Source of the DNA: an uncultured Fenollaria sp.
GTDB lineage: Bacteria > Bacillota > Clostridia > Tissierellales > Peptoniphilaceae
Direction of reading: 5' to 3'
DNA length: 62,034 nt
Assembly (NCBI RefSeq): GCF_946221515.1
Contig: NZ_CAMJVK010000004.1
Coordinates: forward strand, 1 to 62,034
Shown: positions 9,219 to 17,129 of the stretch, piece after piece
Numbering within the stretch: position 1 is the stretch's first letter
Layout of the letters: each line of letters opens with the position of its first letter
The notes under the pieces: generated by a model
What the model was told of the DNA's origin: nothing
Database searches by the model: none
What the model saw: the letters and a program-made list of their open reading frames with translations, nothing else
Program-made: the position numbers and the translations under genes

Positions 9219-9424
9219 ATCTCGATACTTTCGTCAAATACAGTGACCACGTCGCCTTGCCTAATCTTTTTGCCCCTGCGAGTTTCGACCTCGCCATTGA
9301 CCTTGACTAAGCCATCTTGAATGATGTTTTTTGCCATGGCACCGCTATCAACAATTGCGCAAACTTTTAAAACATTTTGCAGCTGAATGTATTCGTCTTC
9401 TAGCTTAAACTTCATAATTCTCAC
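9212..9424 (-). CDS. yaaA: S4-domain RNA-binding protein YaaA
   Basis: A 70-residue S4-like RNA-binding protein of the YaaA/RlbA type, conserved between dnaN and recF in Firmicutes and linked to ribosome assembly. The S4 core VCAIVDSGAMAK and VKVNGEVETRRGKKI are recognisable. It overlaps recF by 7 nt. Confidence 0.92.
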   Translation of the reverse strand: MRIMKFKLEDEYIQLQNVLKVCAIVDSGAMAKNIIQDGLVKVNGEVETRRGKKIRQGDVVTVFDESIEIC

Positions 9425-9454
9425 CTAATCTCTACTATTATTATATATACTCAC

Positions 9455-10549
9455 TTATGCTTGCATTTTTACAGGTAAAACAAGGTAGCGATATTCCTCG
9501 CCCTCGTAAATCTTCATAGGTCTGATGCTTTCAGAAAGCTTCAAAGTCAGCTTATCCGCACTCATGGCCTTGAGACCTTCAAGAACGTAGCGGCCGTTGA
9601 AGCCGATCTTGATGTCGTCACCAGTTTTTTCGACCATGATGTCGTCAGTCGCGTTGCCAAGCTCGTTTGACGCGGCAATGTTTAGGTTATTATCCTTAAA
9701 GTCCATGACAATAAGACTAATTCTGTCTTCAAAACCTATCAAGGAAACCCTTTCGATGGCATTCACTAGATCCATCCTATTGATCTCAACAGTAGTGTAG
9801 TCATCGCTTGCGAAGACTTCTTCGTAGTTAAAGAAGTCGCCTTCTATTAGCCTTGTATATAGAAGTGCACTGTCTATTTTAAAGACAGCCTTGTCCCTTG
9901 CGTAAGATATTTCCACGATATCGTCTGTGTCGTCAAGCATCTTTTGTATTTCAGCTAAAGTTCTGTAAGGCACGATAAATGAGCTATTCTCCTCAACTGC
10001 CGCCTTGAACTTTAAAGAGCTAATTCTGTAGCCGTCAAGACTTGCCGCGCTTAAAAGGCCATCTTCAAACTTGAAGTAAACGCCGCAAAGCGTTGGTCTC
10101 GCTTGATCTTGACTAGTCGAGAACAGTGTTTTCTTGATAATCTTGTTAAGCTCTTTCATAGTTAATTTCACAGACTTGTCCAAGCTGTAGTGCGTGTCAA
10201 TCTCTGGATAATCGTCGTGCGGCATGCTCTTTAAATTGAATTTCGAGAACTTTGCCTTGATCTCAACGTCGTCACCGTTTGAAGTAAAGCTGATCTCGCC
10301 AGATGGCACCTTTCTAACTATATCAGAAAGAAGTTTGTTTGAGAAGCAGCATGTGCCCTCTTCGACCACAGTACACTCACATTCACTGATGATAGTCAGT
10401 TCAGTGTCAGTCGAAACGAGCCTAATTCTGTTATTTGCTGCAGTTATCTTAATCGCTTCAAGAATTTCTAGAGGACTTCTTTGAGAGATAGCCCTTTGAG
10501 CGATTGTAATATGTTTTAAAAAGTCATCCTTGTCGATAATGAATTTCAT
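9455..10549 (-). CDS. dnaN: DNA polymerase III beta subunit (sliding clamp)
   Basis: The processivity clamp of DNA polymerase III. The 364 residues are the usual length for three clamp domains, and the C-terminal YLVLPVKM motif typical of DnaN is present. It is separated from dnaA by a 303-nt intergenic stretch with DnaA boxes and a duplicated 40-bp sequence, so it probably has its own promoter. Confidence 0.97.
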   Translation of the reverse strand: MKFIIDKDDFLKHITIAQRAISQRSPLEILEAIKITAANNRIRLVSTDTELTIISECECTVVEEGTCCFSNKLLSDIVRKVPSGEISFTSNGDDVEIKAKFSKFNLKSMPHDDYPEIDTHYSLDKSVKLTMKELNKIIKKTLFSTSQDQARPTLCGVYFKFEDGLLSAASLDGYRISSLKFKAAVEENSSFIVPYRTLAEIQKMLDDTDDIVEISYARDKAVFKIDSALLYTRLIEGDFFNYEEVFASDDYTTVEINRMDLVNAIERVSLIGFEDRISLIVMDFKDNNLNIAASNELGNATDDIMVEKTGDDIKIGFNGRYVLEGLKAMSADKLTLKLSESIRPMKIYEGEEYRYLVLPVKMQA

Positions 10550-10852
10550 CTTTTCACCTCATTTATTTCTTGTTAATGGAAATGGTCTTCCATATATATA
10601 TAACATTTAAAATAATTTTCATTATGATTATAGTTTTGCTACTCTACTATTTTTTAGATTTTAAATATTTTTCACTATGATTATAGTTTTGTTCTTCTAC
10701 CATTTTTACCTGAACTCTATTTTCTATATAATAAGATTAATAAAGAGTAATAGTAGTAGGTCCTGTATAATTGTGGATAAGTTTATCAAATCCATATTTA
10801 TCATCAATATTTATCCACAGGTCTTCTGAATTAAATGTTCAGTAAAGAGGAC
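10550..10852. other. dnaA-dnaN intergenic region with DnaA boxes and duplicated 40-bp sequence
   Basis: The non-coding stretch holds consensus DnaA boxes at 10772-10780 (TGTGGATAA) and 10811-10819 (TTATCCACA), plus one at 10853-10861 inside the dnaA end. Two near-identical 40-bp direct repeats lie at 10616-10655 and 10668-10709, centred on ATGATTATAGTTTTG. A shorter third copy lies on the other side of dnaA at 12602-12628. It resembles the second half of a bipartite Firmicute origin. Confidence 0.75.
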
Positions 10853-12184
10853 TTATCCACAGATGATCTTTTCCAAAGCCTCAACTGCGTCCCTAATATT
10901 CGGCTTAGTCTTCTTTTCCTTCAAAATCTTTTCGTAGGCATATATCACAGTAGAGTGATCGCGTCCACCAAAAGCTTCCCCAATCTTAGGGTAGGATAAA
11001 TCAGTATTAACACGCGCAAAATACATCGCTATCTGCCTTGGAATTGCTATATCAGAGTGCTTCCTCTTCGAATTTATATCCTCAATCGAAATGTTAAAAT
11101 ACTTCGCAACCGCTTCCTTAATCGAGTCGATAGTGATCTCCTTTTCTTCACTTTGACTCATAAAATCAAGCGCGCTCTTCGCCAAAGGTACAGTAATTTC
11201 AAGCTTTGTACCATCTTCCTGTTCAGAAGCAGCCTTAACACCCATAAGAGCCCCTTCAAGCTGACGAATATTTTGCTTAGCACGTTTCGCGATGTACTCA
11301 AGCACATCATCAGAGACATCCAAGTTCTCTTCATCTGCCTTTGCTTTTAGAATGGCAATACGCGTTTCCAAAGGTGGCTGCTTAACCTCAATAGTTAAGC
11401 CACTTTCAAAACGGCTAATAATTCTGTCCTGAATATTCTTAATGTCACTAGGTGACCTATCCGACGCTATAATTATCTGCTTGTTCATAGAGTAAAGCGC
11501 GTTAAAAGTGTGGAAAAACTCCTCTTGCGTTTGATCTTTGTACGACAAAAACTGAATATCGTCAATAATCAAGCAGTCCAAAGAGCGATACTTCTCCTTA
11601 AATTCGCGCATAGTTCTGTTCTGTAAGCAGCTAATAAGCTCATTTGTGAAGTCCTCACTCGTGATATATAAAAGCCTAAAATCCTTGTGGTCCTTTAGCA
11701 TCTTATTGCCTATCGCATTAATCAAATGCGTCTTTCCAAGACCAGTCTTACCAAAAAGGAAGAATGGATTGTATAAAAGGCCAGGATTTTCAGCTATTCT
11801 CTTAGAATTTTCAAAAACATAAAGGTTCGCATCCCCCGGAATAAACCTGTTAAACGTGAAATATGGATTCAAATTCGGAATTATATCCCCAGTTTTTTTC
11901 GACGTCTCCTCAACACTTTGCTTGTAATCGTAGCCTTGAGAAGGGTCCAAAACCTTGACATCATGGACACCCTCGTCCATCGAAACAAGTTTTCTCTTGA
12001 TAGTGTCCTTGTAATTGAACTCAACTATACTCTTTATGAATATATTTGGAGCCAAAAGTACCAAAACACCATCCTCCAAGCCGACCGGCTCTAAAACACT
12101 GATCCACAAGTCGATATTATTGATAGGAATGTCTTCCTTAAGCGCCTCCACACACGATGCAAATAGAGACTTTGCGTTGTTCAT
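10853..12184 (-). CDS. dnaA: Chromosomal replication initiator DnaA
   Basis: The AAA+ initiator that binds DnaA boxes and melts oriC. The 443-residue protein has Walker A GKTGLGKTH, Walker B LIIDDIQFL and the C-terminal DNA-binding signature RDHSTVIYAYEK. Its TAA stop is part of a consensus DnaA box (10853-10861), so the protein's last codons encode a binding site for the protein itself. Boxes flank the gene on both sides. Confidence 0.98.
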   Translation of the reverse strand: MNNAKSLFASCVEALKEDIPINNIDLWISVLEPVGLEDGVLVLLAPNIFIKSIVEFNYKDTIKRKLVSMDEGVHDVKVLDPSQGYDYKQSVEETSKKTGDIIPNLNPYFTFNRFIPGDANLYVFENSKRIAENPGLLYNPFFLFGKTGLGKTHLINAIGNKMLKDHKDFRLLYITSEDFTNELISCLQNRTMREFKEKYRSLDCLIIDDIQFLSYKDQTQEEFFHTFNALYSMNKQIIIASDRSPSDIKNIQDRIISRFESGLTIEVKQPPLETRIAILKAKADEENLDVSDDVLEYIAKRAKQNIRQLEGALMGVKAASEQEDGTKLEITVPLAKSALDFMSQSEEKEITIDSIKEAVAKYFNISIEDINSKRKHSDIAIPRQIAMYFARVNTDLSYPKIGEAFGGRDHSTVIYAYEKILKEKKTKPNIRDAVEALEKIICG

Positions 12185-12202
12185 AATTTTACCTCCGTCC
12201 TA

Positions 12203-12438
12203 TGTGGATAGTTTATCCACAGGCATCTGTCTATATATGTATATTTACTCGAATCGCATTGTGCATAGAATAATAGCCCTTTTCTGTGGATAAGTCCATA
12301 AATTTATCAACATTTCCACAGGATATTCACAGTTTATTCACAAGAACTAGGATAATATCTTCGCTATTTTCTATGTCTTTTATATTATATCAACAAATAA
12401 AAAAATTATCAACATAAATTTTTTTAATCTGTGAATAA
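12203..12438. other. oriC: oriC: DnaA-box cluster and AT-rich unwinding region
   Basis: Consensus or one-mismatch DnaA boxes occur at 12203-12211, 12213-12221, 12285-12293, 12312-12320, 12323-12331, 12334-12342 and 12430-12438. Between the last two, 12360-12429 is almost pure A/T and is the likely unwinding element. Gene strand switches here: all genes to the left are minus, to the right plus, as expected for bidirectional replication. Confidence 0.9.
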
Positions 12439-12569
12439 GTCACTTTCTCGTTAAAACAATCCCTTTCGCTAGTTTCGAATTATTTTGTCGCTGCGGAGTG
12501 CATTTGCACATCTCACTCCAAAAAATTCTGTACAACGCGAAATCATCTTGTTTTTCCTTCGAAATTGAC
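12439..12569 (+). repeat. Type A structured repeat, copy 1
   Basis: A ~125-nt element with nested stems. It shares the core AGTTTCGAATTATTTTGTCG and CCAAAAAATTCTGTACAACG with copies at 37097-37216 and 55549-55677. Stem P2 is TTTCGC/GCGAAA here, TTAGC/GCTAA in copy 3 and TTGGC/GCCAA in copy 2: compensatory changes that preserve pairing. The apical hairpin is GTGC/GCAC. It lies between oriC and the 18-bp repeats. Confidence 0.8.
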
Positions 12570-12701
12570 GGTATTGATTCAATGTATTTTTATTTGTAAA
12601 ATTAATAGTTTTGCTCTTCTACTCATTTCACAAAAGTCGTTTTGCACGTAAATCGATTTTTGTAATTTTCGTTTTACATTTAGATTGATTTTTTATTAAT
12701 T

Positions 12702-12773
12702 GTATGACGCGCACTTATAGTCCGCCGCGCGAATGGCATATGACGGGCATATGGTCTATGACGAGCATTTGAT
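12702..12773 (+). repeat. 18-bp phased repeat array, locus 2 (4 units)
   Basis: Four contiguous 18-bp units with the core TATGACGGGC, located 260 bp from oriC. An inverted repeat (CAAAAGTCG ... CGATTTTTG, 12631-12662) lies 40 bp upstream; the same inverted repeat accompanies the 9-unit array near 27.2 kb. Confidence 0.75.
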
Positions 12774-12807
12774 AAGCAAAATCACTTTTCGATATTAAGA
12801 AAAAAAT

Positions 12808-12828
12808 ATTCCAGACGCTGTCTGGAAT
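12808..12828. terminator. Rho-independent terminator
   Basis: A 9-bp perfect stem ATTCCAGAC/GTCTGGAAT with a 3-nt loop and T tracts on both sides, so it could work in either direction. It separates the origin region from the promoter at 12874. Confidence 0.7.
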
Positions 12829-12873
12829 TTTTAATTTAAGCGAATTAAGTAAAAGCGCCCCACTAAAATCATC

Positions 12874-12902
12874 TTGCACCACTTCCCCTGCTGTGTTATA
12901 AT
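12874..12902 (+). promoter_or_regulatory. Sigma-A promoter for small membrane protein
   Basis: TTGCAC (12874-12879), 17-nt spacer and TATAAT (12897-12902), 26 nt ahead of the start codon at 12929. Confidence 0.8.
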
Positions 12903-12928
12903 AAAGTTATAATCAAAGGAGGTTTATC

Positions 12929-13153
12929 ATGAACAACAAGAAGAAGATGACGTTTTTGGATTACTTTATACTAAAGATCATCGTGGCTGGGACTTTCTTT
13001 TTATTATATTTGAAGCCGGCTGCTTTTAAAATCCCTGGTGTTGCAACTTATCCGGATGCTCTAATCATCTGCAGAGGCGCTGCTCTACTTATGAGTATAT
13101 TCACTATGAGTCAAGTTTTTGACGCCATATATAAGGCGTCACTTAAAGATTAA
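12929..13153 (+). CDS. Small two-helix membrane protein, unknown function
   Basis: A 74-residue protein with two predicted hydrophobic segments (about 13-30 and 45-62) and a Lys-rich N terminus. It has an AAAGGAGG ribosome-binding site, a consensus promoter and its own terminator (13161-13192), so it is a real monocistronic gene. I do not recognise the family. It is the first rightward gene after oriC, between the origin and rpmH. Confidence 0.8.
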   Translation: MNNKKKMTFLDYFILKIIVAGTFFLLYLKPAAFKIPGVATYPDALIICRGAALLMSIFTMSQVFDAIYKASLKD

Positions 13154-13160
13154 GATGCAT

Positions 13161-13192
13161 GGAAGTCTTTTTTAAGGCTTCTTTTTTTTATG
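13161..13192 (+). terminator. Terminator after small membrane protein
   Basis: GAAGTC/GGCTTC stem (one G-T pair) followed by eight T residues. Confidence 0.7.
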
Positions 13193-13250
13193 AAATGGCC
13201 CTGCCATTAGCATAATTTATCTATTATATTAATATTTTCATAATTTTCTC

Positions 13251-13279
13251 TTGACAAAGGCCTCTTAATTAATTATAAT
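13251..13279 (+). promoter_or_regulatory. rpmH promoter
   Basis: Perfect TTGACA (13251-13256) and TATAAT (13274-13279) with a 17-nt spacer, 39 nt upstream of rpmH. It should drive rpmH, rnpA and the genes that follow. Confidence 0.88.
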
Positions 13280-13317
13280 TACTATAGGAGTTTATGTACT
13301 ATAGGAGGTGTATATAA

Positions 13318-13452
13318 ATGAAGAGAACTTATCAACCTAAGAAAAGACAAAGAAAAGTTGAACATGGTTTCAGAAAAAGAATGTCAACTAAGTCTGGTAG
13401 AAATGTCTTAAAGAGAAGAAGATTAAAAGGAAGAAAGAGATTAACTGCATAA
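13318..13452 (+). CDS. rpmH: 50S ribosomal protein bL34
   Basis: A 44-residue, very basic protein starting MKRTYQPKKRQRK and ending in GRKRLTA, the signature of bL34, a protein of the large ribosomal subunit. It has a strong AGGAGG ribosome-binding site and a consensus promoter. Its neighbour rnpA begins 3 nt after the stop, the universal rpmH-rnpA order. Confidence 0.98.
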   Translation: MKRTYQPKKRQRKVEHGFRKRMSTKSGRNVLKRRRLKGRKRLTA

Positions 13453-13455
13453 TTT

Positions 13456-13806
13456 ATGCAAAGGTATTTGAGTTTAAGAAAGAAAGTAGATATTAACAGG
13501 GTTTTCTTGTCGAAGAAGAAGGCCTTTAACGAGTCTTTTACGGTATATTACCGCTATAATAACCTAGATCACCCTAGGTTTTGTTTTGCTATTAGTAAAA
13601 AGTACGGCAAGGCGAATAAGAGGAATTTACTAAAGAGAAGGCTCAAGGCCATCATCGAGGCGCACGCAGGGGATTTTGATAAGCCTTATGACATCGTGAT
13701 TTCGGTTAAGCCTACGGTTATTGACTACGATTTCTACAAGATTCGAAAAAGATTTCTTTCTTTGTTAAGAAAAATAAATGTTTTAAAGGATAAAGCTTAT
13801 GAGTAG
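13456..13806 (+). CDS. rnpA: Ribonuclease P protein component
   Basis: The protein cofactor of RNase P, which helps the RNA subunit cleave the 5' leader of pre-tRNA. The 116-residue protein has the conserved ANKRNLLKRRLK segment (the RNR motif region, near residue 52). It starts 3 nt after rpmH with only a weak ribosome-binding site, suggesting coupling, and overlaps yidD by 8 nt. Confidence 0.95.
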   Translation: MQRYLSLRKKVDINRVFLSKKKAFNESFTVYYRYNNLDHPRFCFAISKKYGKANKRNLLKRRLKAIIEAHAGDFDKPYDIVISVKPTVIDYDFYKIRKRFLSLLRKINVLKDKAYE

Positions 13807-14014
13807 GATTATGGTTATGGTTGTGAAGTTTTACCGCTTTGTGGCACATAAGATTTTTCACAAGAGGCCCAGCTGTATTTTCACGCCAACTTGCTCTGAG
13901 TATGCGATTGAAGCTTTTGAGAAATATGGTTTTTTCAAAGGCTTGTATTTATCTGTGAAGCGTGTGCTTCGCTGCAATCCATGGTCAGAGGGCGGCTATG
14001 ACCCGCTTGTATAG
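13799..14014 (+). CDS. yidD: Membrane protein insertion efficiency factor YidD
   Basis: A 71-residue YidD-family protein with the hallmark FTPTCSEYA, KRVLRCNPW and GGYDPL motifs, including the conserved cysteines. It assists YidC in membrane protein insertion. It sits in the canonical place between rnpA and yidC. Confidence 0.95.
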   Translation: MSRIMVMVVKFYRFVAHKIFHKRPSCIFTPTCSEYAIEAFEKYGFFKGLYLSVKRVLRCNPWSEGGYDPLV

Positions 14015-14052
14015 TTTTCCTTTAGGCTTTATTTATCGTAAGGAGGATTTAT

Positions 14053-14760
14053 ATGTTAGGTAAAATTTTAGGTTACCTTTTTAATTTCATATATGATCAG
14101 CTTGCTAGCATGGGCGCTGAGCCTGCAAACTTCTCGTTTTTGGCAATGACCATAATTATATCGACTATTGTCGTGAAGTTATTGGTCCTACCTTTACAAA
14201 TTTCTTCTACTAAGAAGATGAAGAAGACTGCGGACTTACAGCCTAAGGTTAAGGAAATTCAAGAGAAGTACGGCTACGATCAACAGATCGCCTCTCAAAA
14301 GGTTATGGAGCTTTACAGACAAGAGGGCGCGTCAATCACTGGCGGCTGCTTGCCTCTGCTTATTCAGTTCCCTATCTTGATTGCGTTCTTCCAAGTGTGT
14401 AAGGATCCGTCAATATACGCGTTTGGCGCGGCTAAGTACGCTGCGATGGACAAGACTTTTTTCTGGATCAAGGATTTAACTTTAGCTGACCCATATTGGT
14501 ACGGTCTTCCGCTGATTGCAACGCTTGTAACGCTTCTAATGAGTGTTACTACGCCAAGGGTCGGTATGACTGACCAGCAGCAAGCGAAGTCTATGAATAT
14601 GATGCAGTATTTTATGCCGTTAATGACATTTTTCTTTACAGTTAAATATCCAGCTGGCCTAGCTTTGTACTGGGCTGTATCAAGCCTATTTGCTGCAATA
14701 CAACAGTTTGTACAAAATAGGATCATTAAGAAAGAGGAGGTAATTGTAAGTGAAAAGTAG
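14053..14760 (+). CDS. yidC: Membrane protein insertase YidC
   Basis: A 235-residue insertase of the Gram-positive SpoIIIJ/YidC type, with a first membrane span, the amphipathic cytosolic hairpin (QPKVKEIQEKYG) and about five hydrophobic segments in total. No lipobox cysteine is evident at the N terminus, unlike many Bacillus homologues. It inserts membrane proteins alone or with SecYEG. khpB begins inside its 3' end. Confidence 0.95.
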   Translation: MLGKILGYLFNFIYDQLASMGAEPANFSFLAMTIIISTIVVKLLVLPLQISSTKKMKKTADLQPKVKEIQEKYGYDQQIASQKVMELYRQEGASITGGCLPLLIQFPILIAFFQVCKDPSIYAFGAAKYAAMDKTFFWIKDLTLADPYWYGLPLIATLVTLLMSVTTPRVGMTDQQQAKSMNMMQYFMPLMTFFFTVKYPAGLALYWAVSSLFAAIQQFVQNRIIKKEEVIVSEK

Positions 14761-15466
14761 ATTTGAAGCGAAGACTATTGAAGACGCTATAATCAAGGCT
14801 GAGACTGAACTTGGCATGAGTAGAGACGCCTTCACTGTTGATGTAATAAATGAAGATAGTAAAGGTTTTTTAGGTATCGGCGCAAAGGACGCTGTGATTG
14901 AGGTTATTTATGAAGAAGTAGCGGAATGTCACTGCGGATGCGAAGACCATGAGCATAATCATGAGCATGAGCACCATGACCATGACCATGACCATGCAAA
15001 TGGCGATGACGCTGAACATATAAGTATATTGAAAAACTTCTTGGACGAGTTCTTTGGGCTATTTGAGGTAAAGGCTTCGTACAAGATTGATGAGTCTGAC
15101 GATATGATCAAGGTTTTGATTGATGGGGACTCATCTGATGACACGTCGAAACTGATCGGTAAGAAGGGCGCTGTGCTTGATTCTATGAATACGATAGCGC
15201 AAATTCAGCTAAACAAGTCGCTGGCTGAGTTTAAGAGGCTTTACATCGACGTTGGCGACTACAGAAAGAAAAGACAAGAGAAAGTTAGAGAGCTTGCTAT
15301 ACAAGGTTGTGAAAGGGCTAGAAAGTATGGTACTAAGGTTTCATTAGAGTACATGACTAGCTATGACAGACGTATCGTTCACGAAACCTTAGCAGGTATT
15401 GAAGGCGTAAAAACATTTTCTGAGGGCAACGAGCCTCACAGAAGAGTTTGTATCATAGCGAAGTAA
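14750..15466 (+). CDS. khpB: RNA-binding protein KhpB (Jag) with a Cys/His-rich linker
   Basis: KhpB/Jag binds RNA with KhpA and affects cell elongation and division. The start is GTG at 14750, backed by AAGAGGAGG and an 11-nt overlap with yidC. The 238-residue protein has a Jag_N domain (1-55), a KH domain with the GKKGA loop and a C-terminal R3H domain. Between Jag_N and KH lies an unusual run, residues 60-90, with Cys60, Cys62, Cys64 and about eleven His alternating with Asp/Glu, which looks like a metal-binding segment. The usual linker in this family is charged but not His-rich. Confidence 0.93.
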   Translation: MKSRFEAKTIEDAIIKAETELGMSRDAFTVDVINEDSKGFLGIGAKDAVIEVIYEEVAECHCGCEDHEHNHEHEHHDHDHDHANGDDAEHISILKNFLDEFFGLFEVKASYKIDESDDMIKVLIDGDSSDDTSKLIGKKGAVLDSMNTIAQIQLNKSLAEFKRLYIDVGDYRKKRQEKVRELAIQGCERARKYGTKVSLEYMTSYDRRIVHETLAGIEGVKTFSEGNEPHRRVCIIAK

Positions 15467-15470
15467 TTAG

Positions 15471-15493
15471 GAGGCTTTTATAGCCTCTTTTTT
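15471..15493 (+). terminator. Terminator after khpB
   Basis: GAGGCT/AGCCTC stem with a 5-nt loop followed by a T tract. Confidence 0.8.
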
Positions 15494-15583
15494 ATTTATC
15501 TGAATGGAAATGGTAATGGAATTGCTTATGGTAATGGCTTTGCCACGATGAATAGATTTTACATAGTTCGCAAAATTGCTTTA

Positions 15584-15731
15584 GAAAGTGATTTTACTAA
15601 AGAAGGCAAAATTGATGGAGAAAGTGATTTTACTAAAGAAGGTAAAAATGCTAGCCTAATTGAAAATACAAAAGAAAATTTACTTACGTAATTTTTCTTG
15701 CGATTTTAAATATTCTCATATTTAAAATCTA
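15584..15731 (+). repeat. Tandem 36-bp duplication and double-hairpin module before mnmE
   Basis: A 29-nt sequence beginning GAAAGTGATTTTACTAAAGA occurs twice (15584-15612 and 15620-15649, period 36). It is followed at 15672-15731 by a third copy of the double hairpin seen after lipA and at 26327-26385. No coding capacity is supported in 15494-15755. Confidence 0.55.
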
Positions 15732-15755
15732 AAAACAATATACAAAGGAGAAGAA

Positions 15756-17111
15756 ATGAGAACGATTTGTGCAATATCAACTGCTATGCAGCCGGGCGCC
15801 ATCGCCATCATCAGGATGAGCGGGGCGAATAGTTTTGCTATTGCGAAGAAAATTTTTCGCTCGGCAAGCGGCAAAGATGATTTTAAAAATAAATACATGT
15901 ACTTCGGAAGGATTTATGACGGGGATGACTTTGTAGACGAAGTCCTAATCTGCTTTATGAAGGCGCCAAATACCTACACTACAGAGGACATGGTCGAGAT
16001 TTATTCGCACGGTAGTGTAATTAGTCAAAGAAGAATACTTAATCTCTTACTAAAAAATGGCGCGGAACTTGCTGAGCGCGGCGAATTTACGAAGAAGGCC
16101 TTTATTGGCGGCAGAATCGACATCACACAGGCTGAGGCCGTCGCTGACATGATCAACGCCAAGACCGATATGAGCTATAATCTGTCTCTAAAAGCTTTCG
16201 ATGGATCAGTTCGTGACTTTATTAATAGCCTTGCAGATAGCCTTAAGATGCTCATTGCCAATATCGAGGTAGCTATCGATTATCCAGAAGAAGATATAGA
16301 GGAGATCAGCTACGAGCGCATCACGAATACTTTGGAAAGCGTTAAAAATAGCCTAGCTGAGCACATTAAGCGCGCATCGACATCGACGCTTATTAAGGAC
16401 GGCATCAAAACATCAATTGTCGGCGTGCCAAACGTTGGCAAATCCTCGCTTCTAAACACATTTACCCGCGAAGAAACGGCGATCGTCTCAAATATAGAGG
16501 GCACTACGCGTGACATGATCACTGAGTACATCGACCTTGAGGGGATCAGCCTTAAACTTATGGATACGGCTGGCATTCGTGAGGCGTCGGACGAAATCGA
16601 GCGCATGGGCGTCGCCATATCCAAGAAAGCAATCAAGGACGCAGACCTCGTTCTAGCAGTTTTTGATTATTCAAAGCCAATTACAGAGGGCGATAAAGAG
16701 ATCATAAACATGGTTCAAGATAAAAAACACATATATATACTAAATAAGGTAGACGAAGGCGAGAATGGCGAGTACCTAGACCATTTTGAGCAAGGCGCGA
16801 AATTCATTTTAACGAGTCTAAAGACTGGCGAAGGCTTCGAAGCGCTTAAGGACATGATTAAGGATATGTTCTTATCGGGCGATAATAGCCAAGATGACCT
16901 AGTTTACGCTAATCTACGTGAGATGGATCTACTTAATAAGGCGCACTCAGCCATAAGCGAGGCATTAAACGATGCTGAGCACAAACAAGTCTACGATCTA
17001 CTCATAGTCAACATCAGAGGCGCTCTCGATAGCCTTCTTGAAATACTTGGCGAGAAGCTCGACAGCGAGATACTTGATAAGATTTTCCAAAACTTTTGCA
17101 TCGGCAAATAG
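15756..17111 (+). CDS. mnmE: tRNA modification GTPase MnmE
   Basis: With MnmG it forms the carboxymethylaminomethyl group at U34 of certain tRNAs. The 451 residues contain the N-terminal formyl-THF-binding domain, a GTPase domain (GVPNVGKSS, GTTRD, DTAGI, NKVD) and the C-terminal CIGK with the conserved catalytic cysteine. mnmG follows 18 nt downstream. Confidence 0.97.
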   Translation: MRTICAISTAMQPGAIAIIRMSGANSFAIAKKIFRSASGKDDFKNKYMYFGRIYDGDDFVDEVLICFMKAPNTYTTEDMVEIYSHGSVISQRRILNLLLKNGAELAERGEFTKKAFIGGRIDITQAEAVADMINAKTDMSYNLSLKAFDGSVRDFINSLADSLKMLIANIEVAIDYPEEDIEEISYERITNTLESVKNSLAEHIKRASTSTLIKDGIKTSIVGVPNVGKSSLLNTFTREETAIVSNIEGTTRDMITEYIDLEGISLKLMDTAGIREASDEIERMGVAISKKAIKDADLVLAVFDYSKPITEGDKEIINMVQDKKHIYILNKVDEGENGEYLDHFEQGAKFILTSLKTGEGFEALKDMIKDMFLSGDNSQDDLVYANLREMDLLNKAHSAISEALNDAEHKQVYDLLIVNIRGALDSLLEILGEKLDSEILDKIFQNFCIGK

Positions 17112-17129
17112 ACTAAAGGAAGTGATTTT

